Positions 9,315 to 17,237 of a stretch of 64,000 nt of DNA are shown here, piece after piece. The stretch comes from an uncultured Dysosmobacter sp. (GTDB lineage Bacteria; Bacillota; Clostridia; Oscillospirales; Oscillospiraceae), in the NCBI GenBank assembly GCA_934565855.1, contig CAKTIO010000003.1, forward strand, positions 186,001 to 250,000. Reading direction: 5' to 3'. The position numbers and the translations under genes were made by a program. Position 1 is the stretch's first letter. Every line of letters starts with the position of its first letter. Under the pieces are notes generated by a model. The model was not told the origin of the DNA and ran no database searches. It saw only the letters and a list, made by a program, of their open reading frames with translations.

Positions 9315-9491
9315 AGATATGTTCCTCCTTCTGCGTTTTGAATTGGAAGATAGTATTCAAATTCAGAGATGCAGCGGCTTTCAGAAGGGAAGAGCAAATG
9401 ATGCAGCACTCAGATAGTATGGCGGCCAAGCATATTGTCTGACGCTCCCGGAGAAATGCGTCGCTCAACTCCGTATTTGGTAGTTGAATGA

Positions 9492-9521
9492 CGAAAGAAA
9501 ATAATTTTTTGCTTTCTTTCG
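9492..9521. promoter_or_regulatory. candidate RpiR operator: inverted repeat
   Basis: CGAAAGAAA (9492-9500) and TTTCTTTCG (9513-9521) are perfect inverted copies. The GAAA/TTTC core resembles half-sites reported for RpiR-type regulators, and the site lies midway between the divergent genes. Not followed by a T-run on either strand, so an operator is favoured over a terminator. Confidence 0.4.
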
Positions 9522-9544
9522 CAAAAGCATAACATACAAATTTT

Positions 9545-9558
9545 GTACTTTCAAGTAC
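9545..9558. promoter_or_regulatory. candidate operator: GTACTT-TC-AAGTAC palindrome
   Basis: A perfect 6-2-6 palindrome lying 27 bases upstream of the -35 region of the RpiR gene. It could serve autoregulation; only the symmetry and position support it. Confidence 0.35.
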
Positions 9559-9584
9559 TTGGGAAAAATATTTTTATTTTCTTC

Positions 9585-9613
9585 TTTTCATTTGAGAAGG
9601 GATTTGATATAAT
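9585..9613 (+). promoter_or_regulatory. promoter of the RpiR regulator gene
   Basis: A TATAAT (9608-9613) is preceded by 17 bases and a weak TTTTCA (9585-9590). The start codon is 65 bases further on. Confidence 0.5.
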
Positions 9614-9678
9614 AAGAAAAAAGCATCCAATAAGGGTGGATTCTGCCCGTTGGGCTTTCAGAAAGAAAGGTTGGAAAC

Positions 9679-10530
9679 ATGGCGGTACAGGAAACATTAG
9701 ATAAGATCCAGCAGGTGCAGGACTCTCTGTCTGCTACACAGCGGCAGGTTGCCGCATATGTTTTGGAAAACTATCACCAGATCCCGTTTTTGTCTATTAC
9801 AGCACTGGCGCAGAAAATTGGAGTCAGCAACAACTCCGTTGTTAAATTCTGCAATCAGCTGGGATTTGAAAAGTTTACGGAATTCAAAAAGATCTTCTCT
9901 GAATATGCACATTCGGAGCTGGTGATGTATAACAAGCTGTCAGAGGAAGAGGAACCGACGGATGGAGACAACTTTTTCTCACTGACCATGAGCGAGGAGA
10001 TCACTTCCATCAGGGCAACACTGACCGATGCTGTTAATCAGCAAAATCTTCCGAAAATGCTTGAAATGATAGATGCTGCAAAGTGTATTTACATTACAGG
10101 CGGACGTGCCTCTGGAATGATGGCGGAGCTGTTTGCCAACGAGCTGCGATATCTGGGACTAAAGGTTTTTACAGTTCCGGTGGCGAGCGATTATCTGGAC
10201 AGGCTGTCTGCCATTGGACCGGAGGATCTGGTCATTGCGCTGAGCTTTCCCAGATACACCGCGCAGGTGGTGGACGGTCTCCGGGATCTGCATGAGGCGA
10301 GGATTCCGGTTGCGCTCATCACAGACGCGGGACTGTCGCCCTGCCATCCGTATGCGGATATTGCATTTCATTGCAATGTCAATTCCGGCTACTATTTTCC
10401 GTGCTTTTCTGGCTGCCTTTCCCTGATCAATACCATCTGCCGCGCTATGGGTGCGACACGGAAAAAGGATGCTGCGCAGCATGTGCACCGGCTGGAAAGC
10501 CATTTGCTGGAGCGGGGAGTCTTTCTGTAA
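9679..10530 (+). CDS. MurR/RpiR family transcriptional regulator
   Basis: A 283-residue regulator with an N-terminal HTH (about residues 1-77, including 'ALAQKIGVSNNSVVKFCNQLGFEKFTEFK', given here as a region rather than a motif) and a C-terminal SIS sugar-phosphate-binding domain (about 125-260, 'IYITGGRASGMMAELFANEL'). RpiR proteins sense phosphosugars or related metabolites. It is divergent from the symporter/opine dehydrogenase/OCD operon, with palindromes between, so it most likely controls that operon. GAAAGAAAGG precedes the ATG. A terminator follows at 10554. Confidence 0.9.
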   Translation: MAVQETLDKIQQVQDSLSATQRQVAAYVLENYHQIPFLSITALAQKIGVSNNSVVKFCNQLGFEKFTEFKKIFSEYAHSELVMYNKLSEEEEPTDGDNFFSLTMSEEITSIRATLTDAVNQQNLPKMLEMIDAAKCIYITGGRASGMMAELFANELRYLGLKVFTVPVASDYLDRLSAIGPEDLVIALSFPRYTAQVVDGLRDLHEARIPVALITDAGLSPCHPYADIAFHCNVNSGYYFPCFSGCLSLINTICRAMGATRKKDAAQHVHRLESHLLERGVFL

Positions 10531-10553
10531 CGGGGAAATATATCAAGTACATT

Positions 10554-10616
10554 CAAAGGCGGAATGCGGACACGGGGCAGCTCCCCACGGTCCACATTCC
10601 GCCTTTGGAATGTTTT
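10554..10616 (+). terminator. intrinsic terminator of the RpiR gene
   Basis: CAAAGGCGGAATG (10554-10566) pairs with 10595-10607, and TTTTT follows at 10612-10616. The loop also holds a small GGGGAG/CTCCCC pairing. Confidence 0.8.
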
Positions 10617-10629
10617 TGAAAATATAAAC

Positions 10630-10658
10630 GGGGCATACGGAATCCGTCCGTATGCCCC
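10630..10658 (-). terminator. probable terminator downstream of the LysR gene
   Basis: An 11-bp stem GGGGCATACGG (10630-10640) pairs with 10648-10658. On the minus strand it is followed by GTTTATATTTT, a weak T-rich tail. It lies about 90 bp past the LysR stop. Confidence 0.5.
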
Positions 10659-10745
10659 ATTGCATAGCTTGGAAACTGATTGTTACTATATACTGCTCGT
10701 CGAAAAAAGTCAATAAAAAAATTATTTTTTATCCAAAAGAAATTG

Positions 10746-11615
10746 CTACGATGAAAGCTCTTGCAGATGCGGCTGCAAAAAGTGCAGAAAGGTCTCTGCC
10801 GCGGGAGTTGGTTCTCTGGATGATGCTATACCAATGGAAACGGTCTGGGGTGGGTCCAGCGGCATGATTTTAACCGCACCGCTGCGCCCCCACCCATTAA
10901 GAGCATTGTTCATGCTGATTCCCAATCCGGCTTCTACCATGGCATAGGTTGCGTAGCTGTCCATTGTAGAAAAGCGGATGTTTGGACGGATGCCGCAGCT
11001 CTGAAAAACTCTGGCATTGTCAATATCCTCGCCGGGGAAGGTTTCAATACACGGCTCCCTGGCATAAGCGGATACCGGGATAGAAGTACCTTCGGCAAGA
11101 GGATGGTGCGCCGGGACCCAACCCATCAAGGCATCCTGACAGATTTCTGTCCAGCTGTGATCGCCCTCCCGCTGGCTGATGATGCACAGGTCCGCCTGGT
11201 GATCTTCCAGCTTTTGCAGCAGCTGGGTGCTGTAGCCGCTGATGATCTGCACCTGGATACCGGGATGCCGCTGGTGAAAGGCGGAGGTGACCTGTGCCAG
11301 CCAGAGGTAATAGGCGCTGTAGGCTGTGCCAATGGTCACGGTCCCCTCGTCCACTCCTCGAATCTTTGCCGCCAGTTGGGAACAGCTTTCTCCGCAGAAT
11401 ACCAGCTCCCGGATGGCAGGCAGCATCCGCAGGCAGTTTTCAGTGGGGCGGACGCCGCTTCGCTCCCGTACCAGCAGAGGAAATCCGGTTTCCTCCTCCA
11501 GCGCGGCGATCATCCGGCTGACGCCGGAGGGGGTATAACGCAGCGATTCCGCCGCAGCAGTAAGGCTTCCGGTTTCAATGGCGCATAGCAGCACCCGGTA
11601 GCGGTCTAGATCCAT
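10746..11615 (-). CDS. LysR family transcriptional regulator
   Basis: A 289-residue LysR-type regulator: winged helix at residues 1-60 ('TGSLTAAAESLRYTPSGVSR') and a type 2 periplasmic-binding effector domain after about residue 90. The start at 11615 is chosen for AAGGAGGA six bases upstream; the frame is open for 58 more codons but those are not protein-like. It is divergent from a MATE transporter with overlapping promoters between, so it probably controls the transporter and itself. The ligand is unknown. Confidence 0.9.
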   Translation of the reverse strand: MDLDRYRVLLCAIETGSLTAAAESLRYTPSGVSRMIAALEEETGFPLLVRERSGVRPTENCLRMLPAIRELVFCGESCSQLAAKIRGVDEGTVTIGTAYSAYYLWLAQVTSAFHQRHPGIQVQIISGYSTQLLQKLEDHQADLCIISQREGDHSWTEICQDALMGWVPAHHPLAEGTSIPVSAYAREPCIETFPGEDIDNARVFQSCGIRPNIRFSTMDSYATYAMVEAGLGISMNNALNGWGRSGAVKIMPLDPPQTVSIGIASSREPTPAAETFLHFLQPHLQELSS

Positions 11616-11635
11616 ATGCAGTCCTCCTTGCGATT

Positions 11636-11683
11636 TTGTCAAAGATGCTATGACAAATTTTCGTTTTACGCAAAGCATAGCAT
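11636..11683. promoter_or_regulatory. candidate LysR operators between LysR and MATE genes
   Basis: Two interlocked inverted repeats: TTGTCA-N9-TGACAA (11636-11656), matching the T-N11-A style of LysR sites, and ATGCTATG/CATAGCAT (11645-11652 and 11676-11683), whose right half covers the LysR -10 region. Confidence 0.45.
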
Positions 11684-11694
11684 GGCAGTATACT
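11665..11694 (+). promoter_or_regulatory. possible promoter of the MATE gene
   Basis: TTTACG (11665-11670), an 18-base spacer and TATACT (11689-11694). It overlaps the divergent LysR promoter, so the two would compete. Confidence 0.35.
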
Positions 11695-11702
11695 GTTGTC
11701 AA
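11674..11702 (-). promoter_or_regulatory. promoter of the LysR gene
   Basis: On the minus strand TTGACA (11697-11702) and TATGCT (11674-11679) are spaced by 17 bases, about 60 bases before the start. Confidence 0.55.
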
Positions 11703-11744
11703 CTTACCGCCAAGACTTCGGCGGTGTGAATGGAGAGAACAGAG

Positions 11745-13094
11745 ATGAAGCACGCGCGTGACCTGACACAAGGGAGCATCTCCAGGCATATGGCAGCACT
11801 GGCGGCGCCGCTGATTCTGGGCAACATCCTGCAGCAGCTATACAATGCCGTGGACGCCTGGATTTTGGGGCGGTATGCAGGAGACCTGGAATTTGCCGCC
11901 ATTGGTATCGCCGGATCCGTTATGAATCTGTTCCTGTTTGCCATTGTGGGGATCTGCACCGGGATCTCCGTGCTGTTTGCACAGTTTTACGGGGCAGGGG
12001 ATATGCCATCCTTCCGGAAGGAGCATCTGCATGCACTGGGCTTTGGGCTGCTGTGTACGGCGGTGTTTGGCGGGGTGGGAACGCTCTGCCTGCCCTGGCT
12101 GCTGAGAGTTATCCGTACGCCGCAGGAGCTTTGCGCTTTTGTAACGACCTATTTGACAGTGATTCTGTTGAGCCTTCCCGCGTCTTTTCTATACAATCTA
12201 TATGGAGCGCTGCTGCGTTCCATTGGACGGGCTAATGCGGCGCTGATGGCGCTGGCGGCGGCAGTTACGGTGAATCTGGGGCTGGATATTCTGTTTGTTG
12301 CCAGATGGAACTGGGGAATCGCAGGCGCCGCGGCAGCGACCGCCCTTTCGCAGGCGCTGTCTGCCGTGGTCTGCATCGGCTATCTGTGCCGGGTGGCGCC
12401 AGAGCTTTTATTCCGCCGGGAGGATGTGCATTTGGACCGGATGCTGCTGAAAAAAACGGCGCACTTCAGCTTTGTGACTGGACTGCACCAGTCCAGCCTT
12501 TATATTGGTAAGCTGTTGGTACAGGGGGCGGTCAACACTGGAGGAACGGATGTGATCTCCGCATATACTGCCACGACCCGGATCGAGGGCTTTGCCAACT
12601 CCTTTGGCGACAGCGGTGCGGCAGCGACCTCGGTGCTGACTGCTCAAAACCGGGGCGCCAAACGAGAGGACCGGGTGAACAGGACCTTCCGGGTCAGCCT
12701 GCTTACCATGCTGGGTATGGGATTGCTCTCATCGCTGGTTCTCTATTTCTGCTCTGGCGCGGCATCCTGCTTTATGCTGGGCAGCGGAGAGGGAACCGCG
12801 TATTTACAGGCGCGGCAGTATCTGCGTACCATTGCATTGTTTTACACACTCTGCTTTACGGGAAATACCTACGCTGGGTACTATGATGGGATCGGACGGG
12901 TGTCCATTCCGTTTTTTGGCGCAGTCAGCCACATTACGCTGCGGGTGATTCTGTCCTGGTGCCTGGTGGGGCGGATGGGTTTGAACGCTGTAGCGGTTGC
13001 CACGGGAATCGGCTGGGTGCTGGTGAATTTACTGTGGACCGTAATTTATTTCCGAATCAAAAACAGGGAAAACCGCAGTCAGCAGAAAATCTGA
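11745..13094 (+). CDS. MATE family multidrug/cation efflux transporter
   Basis: A 449-residue polytopic membrane protein of the MATE (DinF/NorM-like) family with about twelve hydrophobic segments in two related halves. The N-terminal 'DLTQGSISRHMAALAAPLILGNILQQ' region (residues 6 onward) is typical, as is 'YNAVDAWILGRYAG' in helix 2. It would export cationic drugs or metabolites in exchange for Na+ or H+. I prefer the ATG at 11745, seven bases after GGAGAG; an in-frame ATG at 11730 overlaps that site. The gene is divergent from a LysR regulator and ends at a terminator shared with the DUF4186 gene on the other strand. Confidence 0.9.
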   Translation: MKHARDLTQGSISRHMAALAAPLILGNILQQLYNAVDAWILGRYAGDLEFAAIGIAGSVMNLFLFAIVGICTGISVLFAQFYGAGDMPSFRKEHLHALGFGLLCTAVFGGVGTLCLPWLLRVIRTPQELCAFVTTYLTVILLSLPASFLYNLYGALLRSIGRANAALMALAAAVTVNLGLDILFVARWNWGIAGAAAATALSQALSAVVCIGYLCRVAPELLFRREDVHLDRMLLKKTAHFSFVTGLHQSSLYIGKLLVQGAVNTGGTDVISAYTATTRIEGFANSFGDSGAAATSVLTAQNRGAKREDRVNRTFRVSLLTMLGMGLLSSLVLYFCSGAASCFMLGSGEGTAYLQARQYLRTIALFYTLCFTGNTYAGYYDGIGRVSIPFFGAVSHITLRVILSWCLVGRMGLNAVAVATGIGWVLVNLLWTVIYFRIKNRENRSQQKI

Positions 13095-13106
13095 CCGTGG
13101 ATGCAG

Positions 13107-13140
13107 AACAGGACCGCCGATGCTTCCGGCGGTCCTGTTT
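13107..13140. terminator. bidirectional terminator between MATE and DUF4186 genes
   Basis: AACAGGACCGCC (13107-13118) pairs perfectly with 13128-13139 and continues into TTT; the stem's own A/T ends serve both convergent genes. Confidence 0.75.
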
Positions 13141-13141
13141 G

Positions 13142-13510
13142 CTATGTTGATTCCTGTTGCTGCATTTCCCGCTGAATCCATGCCATCAGCAGGCGGACGA
13201 TTTTTTCCTGCTGCCGGGGCGTTAACTCCCTGCCAGGAGGAATGCGGTACCACTTCTGCAAACATCCCCGGCAGCAGCAGGCGCAGGCATGCTGTGCTAA
13301 AAATGCTGGATGTCCCCGCATGGGTGTCTGTCTGCCGTCATTGGGGATGACGGCGGGGGAGAGCCGCAGACGGATAAAATCCGCGGTGTGCTGCCGGATG
13401 GTATCCATCCCTTTTTCGCGGACATAGGCACGGTCCTTTGCGGACAGATGGAACCGGGCGCGGAAGGGGGAGGTCTGTAATTTTTCCAGCGCTTCCTCAA
13501 TGGTCTGCAT
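13142..13510 (-). CDS. DUF4186 domain-containing protein
   Basis: A 122-residue protein matching the small DUF4186 family over its whole length: 'FRARFHLSAKDRAYVREKG', 'NDGRQTPMRGHPAF' and 'QHACACCCRGCLQKWY'. The Cys/His-rich segment (about residues 74-90) looks metal-binding, but no function is established for the family. Two adjacent ATGs exist; the second, at 13510, has GGAGG at a better distance (six bases) than the first at 13513. It lies 75 bp after the biotin operon on the same strand and could be transcribed from it by read-through. Confidence 0.8.
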   Translation of the reverse strand: MQTIEEALEKLQTSPFRARFHLSAKDRAYVREKGMDTIRQHTADFIRLRLSPAVIPNDGRQTPMRGHPAFLAQHACACCCRGCLQKWYRIPPGRELTPRQQEKIVRLLMAWIQREMQQQEST

Positions 13511-13584
13511 CATACCCCTCCGTTTCTGTGAGATGTTTCTATTTTATCACAGAATGCAGAGAAACGCTATCTGGGGAGAGAAGC

Positions 13585-14793
13585 TCATCCGCGCCGGAAC
13601 CAGTCCTTCATGACAGTAAAGATCTGTATCAGTTCCTCCTCTTCAATAACGTAGGGAACCATGGAGTACATATAGCTCAGGAAGGGGCGGCTGAACACGC
13701 CCCGCTCATAGGCGTACTGCTGAAAGCCCTCCAGCGTTTTGGGGTCGTATACCTCCACACAGGTGCAGCCGCCCATGACGCGGACCTCTTTGATGCGTTC
13801 GTCCGAAAAGCCCAGCATTTCCCGCTTGGAGATCTCCTCGATTTTCCGGATCTTTTCCATATAATTTTCCCGCTCAAAAATCTCAATGCCCTTTAAAGCG
13901 GCGGCGCAGGCAAGGGCGTTGCCCATAAAGGTGGGACCGTGCATCAGCGCATGACGGTCATTGTCACTGTAAAATCTACGGAAGACCTTTTCATTGGCGA
14001 CCGTTACCGCGTGACCAATATACCCTCCGGTCAGCGCCTTTCCCAGCACCAGAATGTCCGGCAGGACCAGATCCGCCACGAACCGGTGTCCGGTTCGTCC
14101 AAAGCCAGTGGCGACCTCATCGAAAATCAGCAGCACGCCGTATTGATCACACAGCTCCCGCGCCCGTTTCAGGAAAGAGATGTCGTACATTCTCATGCCG
14201 CCTGCGCCTTGCAGCAGCGGCTCCACAATGAAGCAGTTGAGACGGTCATGATAACGGGCAAAGGCATCCTCCAGCGCAGGGATTTCAGTGGGAATATGGA
14301 CAACACCCTCTTTTTTATCAAAAGCAAAGTGATAGTCCTCGTCGTCTCCCACCTCCATTGCCTTGAAGGTATCTCCGTGGTAGGCATGCTCCAGTGCCAG
14401 AATCAGAGTGCGTTTTTTCAATCCCGGATGCTCGTCACACTGGTTGGTATTGTACTGCAGCGCCATTTTCAGAGCGACCTCCACACCCACGCTGCCGGAA
14501 TCGGAAAAGAAGCAGTAGTTCAGGTCGCCGGGCAGAAATTCTTCCAGCTTGGCAGACAGCTTTTCCACTGGATCATGGGTAAGACCGCCCAGCATCACAT
14601 GACAGAACCTTCCCGCCTGCTCCTGGATGGCAGCGGTCAGCTCCGGGTGCTGATAGCCGTGGATCATACACCACCAGGAGGAGACGGAGTCGATCAGCTC
14701 CTGATCGTTGGTGTAAAGGTGAACTCCTTTCGCACTTACGATCTTATAGGGAGCCTTCATGGTTTTCATCTGTTCATACGGATACCAGATCAT
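13585..14793 (-). CDS. bioA: adenosylmethionine-8-amino-7-oxononanoate aminotransferase
   Basis: A 402-residue class III PLP aminotransferase. It transfers the amino group of S-adenosylmethionine to 7-keto-8-aminopelargonate, giving 7,8-diaminopelargonate in biotin synthesis. Evidence: 'SSWWCMIHGYQHPE' near residue 40, a BioA hallmark, 'DSGSVGVEVALKMALQY', 'FDEVATGFGRTG', and the PLP-binding lysine in 'LGKALTGGYIGH' near residue 250. Length fits the family. Its ATG overlaps the bioD stop by four bases (ATGA), so translation is coupled. No clear terminator was seen after it. Confidence 0.95.
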   Translation of the reverse strand: MIWYPYEQMKTMKAPYKIVSAKGVHLYTNDQELIDSVSSWWCMIHGYQHPELTAAIQEQAGRFCHVMLGGLTHDPVEKLSAKLEEFLPGDLNYCFFSDSGSVGVEVALKMALQYNTNQCDEHPGLKKRTLILALEHAYHGDTFKAMEVGDDEDYHFAFDKKEGVVHIPTEIPALEDAFARYHDRLNCFIVEPLLQGAGGMRMYDISFLKRARELCDQYGVLLIFDEVATGFGRTGHRFVADLVLPDILVLGKALTGGYIGHAVTVANEKVFRRFYSDNDRHALMHGPTFMGNALACAAALKGIEIFERENYMEKIRKIEEISKREMLGFSDERIKEVRVMGGCTCVEVYDPKTLEGFQQYAYERGVFSRPFLSYMYSMVPYVIEEEELIQIFTVMKDWFRRG

Positions 14794-15491
14794 GTAAACG
14801 ATACCTCCTCATATAGTGCCGCCAAATCGGCGGATTCCATTGGAAGCTGCTGGGCATCATCCGGAATACAGGCGAGTACAGGCAGTCCTGTGCGGTGCTG
14901 GCACATGGCGATGTTATCCTCCTCCATCCGGTCACCCGTGTGGTAATGGTTAAAGAGGATTCCCTTTACAGGCAGCTTTCTGGCGTGCATATGCTCCACA
15001 GTCAAAACCACGCTGTTGATGGTTCCAAGCCCCGCATCCGCAACGATCACGCTGGGAAGCCGCAGCGTCCGGATGACATCCTCCAGCCACAGGGTCTGCC
15101 CCTCCTCCATACGCAGGGGGCAGAGAATCCCACCGCTGCCCTCCATCGTGACATAGGAATGGCGGTTACATACGGTTTGAAAGCCCTGCTGGATCACGGA
15201 CAGCTCCGGCGGGTTACCCTCCACCTGCGCCGCCAGATGGGGAGACCAGGCGTGTTCGTAGACATAGGGACACATTTCGTCCAATGGCTGGGAAAGTCCA
15301 GCCGTTTCCTGCACGAACAGCGCGTCTCCGGGAATCAGGCTTCCATCGGCGCGGCGTTGGTTTCCGCTCATGGCGGCTTTATAATACGCCGCGTTCAAGC
15401 CGGATTCCGCCAGCGTCTTCACCATCAGTGCCGTTACATAGGTCTTGCCCACATCGGTTCCGGTTCCTGTTACAAACAGAGCCTTTGCCAC
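14790..15491 (-). CDS. bioD: dethiobiotin synthetase
   Basis: A 233-residue P-loop ATPase that forms the ureido ring of dethiobiotin from diaminopelargonate, CO2 and ATP. The Walker A motif 'GTGTDVGKT' starts near residue 9, followed by 'YYKAAMSG' and 'VTMEGSGGILCPL', which match the BioD substrate and Mg sites. It sits directly between bioB (3-bp gap) and bioA (4-bp overlap) in a compact biotin operon. Confidence 0.95.
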   Translation of the reverse strand: MAKALFVTGTGTDVGKTYVTALMVKTLAESGLNAAYYKAAMSGNQRRADGSLIPGDALFVQETAGLSQPLDEMCPYVYEHAWSPHLAAQVEGNPPELSVIQQGFQTVCNRHSYVTMEGSGGILCPLRMEEGQTLWLEDVIRTLRLPSVIVADAGLGTINSVVLTVEHMHARKLPVKGILFNHYHTGDRMEEDNIAMCQHRTGLPVLACIPDDAQQLPMESADLAALYEEVSFT

Positions 15492-15494
15492 GGC

Positions 15495-16478
15495 TCATGC
15501 CTCCTTCCAATAGGCGGGGGTCACATCCCGTCCCAAATCTGCCAGCATGGTCCGGTCACTGCGGATGGTGGCGCAGGCGGCAGTGGTCAGCATGTTTCCG
15601 GTAATGGTGGCGGATGCTCCGGCGCGGAATGCCGTCTCACCGTCGTTGGTCAGCAGTGCGCGTCCCGCTGCCAGCCGGATGTTTGCCTCCGGATTGATAT
15701 AGCGGAAGAAGGCGATGGTCCGGAGGATATCCTGTTCTGTCAGGCGGGGCAGATGCTCCAACGGAGTGCCGGGAATGGGCATCAGCGCATTGATGGGAAT
15801 GGAATCGATGCCCAGCTCTGCCAGGCTGACCGCCATATCCAGACGGTCCTCCCAGGTTTCGCCCATACCGATGATACCGCCGGAGCAGGCGCACATACCC
15901 TCCGCCTTTACCTTTTTCAGAGTCTCCACCTTCATATCGTAGGTATGGGTGGTGCAGATATTGGGAAAATTCCGCCGGGAGGTCTCGATATTGTGATGGT
16001 AGCTGGTGACGCCTGCCTCATGGAGCCGGTGGAGCTGCTCCGCAGTCAGAAAGCCCATAGACGCGCACAGGTCAATCTTGCATTCCCGGTGCATAGTCTC
16101 ATAGGCGTGGATCGCCCGGTCAAATTCCTCGCCGGTAAGGGCTTTTCCCGCAGTAACGATGGAGAAGCGGTCCACTCCCTCGCTCTCGTTCATTTTGCAG
16201 GCTTTCAGGATCTCCTCCTCCGGCAGGAAATCATAAACCTCGCATTCCGTATGGTAGTGCGCGGACTGCGCGCAGTATTTGCAGTCCTCCGGACAGCGTC
16301 CGCTGCGTCCATTGATGATAGAGCAGAGATCGACCTTATCTCCCACGCAGGCTTTCCGGATCTCGTCCGCTCCCTGACAGAGCGGCTCCAGTTCACAGCT
16401 GAGAAAGAAGGAGAGGTCATCCTGCCGGGTCAGCCGTTTACCGTGAATGATCTCCTGTGCCAGATTGAGTACGTCCAT
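15495..16478 (-). CDS. bioB: biotin synthase (radical SAM)
   Basis: A 327-residue radical SAM enzyme that inserts sulfur into dethiobiotin. The [4Fe-4S] motif 'RCPEDCKYC' has Cys62, Cys66 and Cys69, and 'YHHNIETS' and 'CSGGIIGMGE' are conserved BioB segments that include auxiliary cluster ligands. Length is standard. The gene follows bioY by about 20 bp and precedes bioD. Confidence 0.96.
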   Translation of the reverse strand: MDVLNLAQEIIHGKRLTRQDDLSFFLSCELEPLCQGADEIRKACVGDKVDLCSIINGRSGRCPEDCKYCAQSAHYHTECEVYDFLPEEEILKACKMNESEGVDRFSIVTAGKALTGEEFDRAIHAYETMHRECKIDLCASMGFLTAEQLHRLHEAGVTSYHHNIETSRRNFPNICTTHTYDMKVETLKKVKAEGMCACSGGIIGMGETWEDRLDMAVSLAELGIDSIPINALMPIPGTPLEHLPRLTEQDILRTIAFFRYINPEANIRLAAGRALLTNDGETAFRAGASATITGNMLTTAACATIRSDRTMLADLGRDVTPAYWKEA

Positions 16479-16499
16479 ATCCTTACCTCCGTATTGTTT

Positions 16500-17102
16500 T
16501 TAAGACTTTGCTGCCGTTGCCGCCTGCCGGGTATTGGGAGTCCCGGCGGGTGTCCAGATACCGCTGCGCTCCAGCACCGGAGCCAGCCGCTTGATCATCA
16601 CTGCTGCCAGAACGCTCAGGGCGGTGTCGCCGGGAACAGCCAGCACGAAGCAGTACAGGAACAGTGGTCCCACGCCGATGGGGGCGTTCAGAACATAATT
16701 GCAGATCATGTAGTAGTAGATCATACCGGCGGCATACACCACCGCCAGTCCTGCCAGATTGGCAGCCAGATAATGGAGAATGGTCCGGTTTTTCAGCCGG
16801 GCGGCAAGCATGCCGGTGACATAGGTCCCGCCGCAGAAGCCGATGATATAGCCAAAGCTGGGCTTGAGAACATACCACAGACCGCCGCCCTCTGTAAAGA
16901 TTGGCAGTCCCGCCAGTCCTAAAAGCATATAGGCAGCCACGGAGATGGTTCCCAGCCGGGGACCTAAAATCAACCCCGCCAGCATGGTAAACAGGTATTG
17001 TAGGGTGAAGGGAACCACAGGAATGGGGATCTTGATGAATGCGCCCACAGCGATCAGCGCTGTAAACAGGCTGCAAAATACAAGCTGCTTCGTCTTTGAC
17101 AT
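16500..17102 (-). CDS. bioY: BioY biotin transporter substrate-binding (S) component
   Basis: A 200-residue membrane protein with about six helices and the BioY segments 'IPVVPFTLQ' and 'LRLGT/GPRLGTISVAAY' region. It captures biotin and works alone or with a shared energy-coupling (ECF) module encoded elsewhere. It is the first gene of bioY-bioB-bioD-bioA; GGAGG lies eight bases before the ATG. The promoter upstream is overlapped by a BirA-type operator, so uptake and synthesis should both be shut off when biotin is plentiful. Having both import and late synthesis genes but no bioF/bioW here suggests the early steps are elsewhere or that pathway intermediates are scavenged. Confidence 0.93.
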   Translation of the reverse strand: MSKTKQLVFCSLFTALIAVGAFIKIPIPVVPFTLQYLFTMLAGLILGPRLGTISVAAYMLLGLAGLPIFTEGGGLWYVLKPSFGYIIGFCGGTYVTGMLAARLKNRTILHYLAANLAGLAVVYAAGMIYYYMICNYVLNAPIGVGPLFLYCFVLAVPGDTALSVLAAVMIKRLAPVLERSGIWTPAGTPNTRQAATAAKS

Positions 17103-17132
17103 TTGTAAACCTCCACTGAAAGTGATGTTTAC

Positions 17133-17161
17133 AATTTACCAGAGAACGTGACACCTGTCAA
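17133..17161 (-). promoter_or_regulatory. promoter of the biotin operon
   Basis: On the minus strand TTGACA (17156-17161), 17 bases, then TAAATT (17133-17138). The -35 hexamer lies inside the left arm of the BirA-type operator. Confidence 0.65.
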
Positions 17162-17186
17162 CTAAAAATAAATTATAAGTTAACAT
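17155..17186. promoter_or_regulatory. BirA-type biotin operator
   Basis: Nine-base arms CTGTCAACT (17155-17163) and AGTTAACAT (17178-17186) are inverted repeats (one mismatch inside the TGTTAAC core) separated by 14 A/T-rich bases. This matches the known arm length and spacing of BirA sites in Firmicutes, and it covers the -35 box of the biotin operon. Confidence 0.8.
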
Positions 17187-17190
17187 ATGG

Positions 17191-17225
17191 CGTAAAAAAG
17201 CAGACTCCGCATTTTTGCAGAGCCT
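17191..17225 (-). terminator. terminator of the TetR gene
   Basis: On the minus strand AGGCTCTGCA (17216-17225) pairs, with two G-U pairs, with 17202-17211, followed by GC and a T-run (17194-17199). Confidence 0.75.
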
Positions 17226-17237
17226 GTTCTATTCTGG

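Larger units (their letters stand above)
9315..9678. other. 364-bp divergent regulatory region between symporter operon and RpiR gene
   Basis: No gene is seen here. It is A/T-rich and holds three inverted repeats that could bind the adjacent RpiR regulator: TTTGAAT-N11-ATTCAAA (9337-9361), CGAAAGAAA-N12-TTTCTTTCG (9492-9521) and GTACTT-TC-AAGTAC (9545-9558), plus the regulator's promoter (9585-9613). Confidence 0.6.

Noticed and set aside
9337..9361. TTTGAAT-N11-ATTCAAA repeat as a firm operator of the symporter
   Set aside because: Arms are short and A/T-rich; kept only as part of the regulatory-region note.
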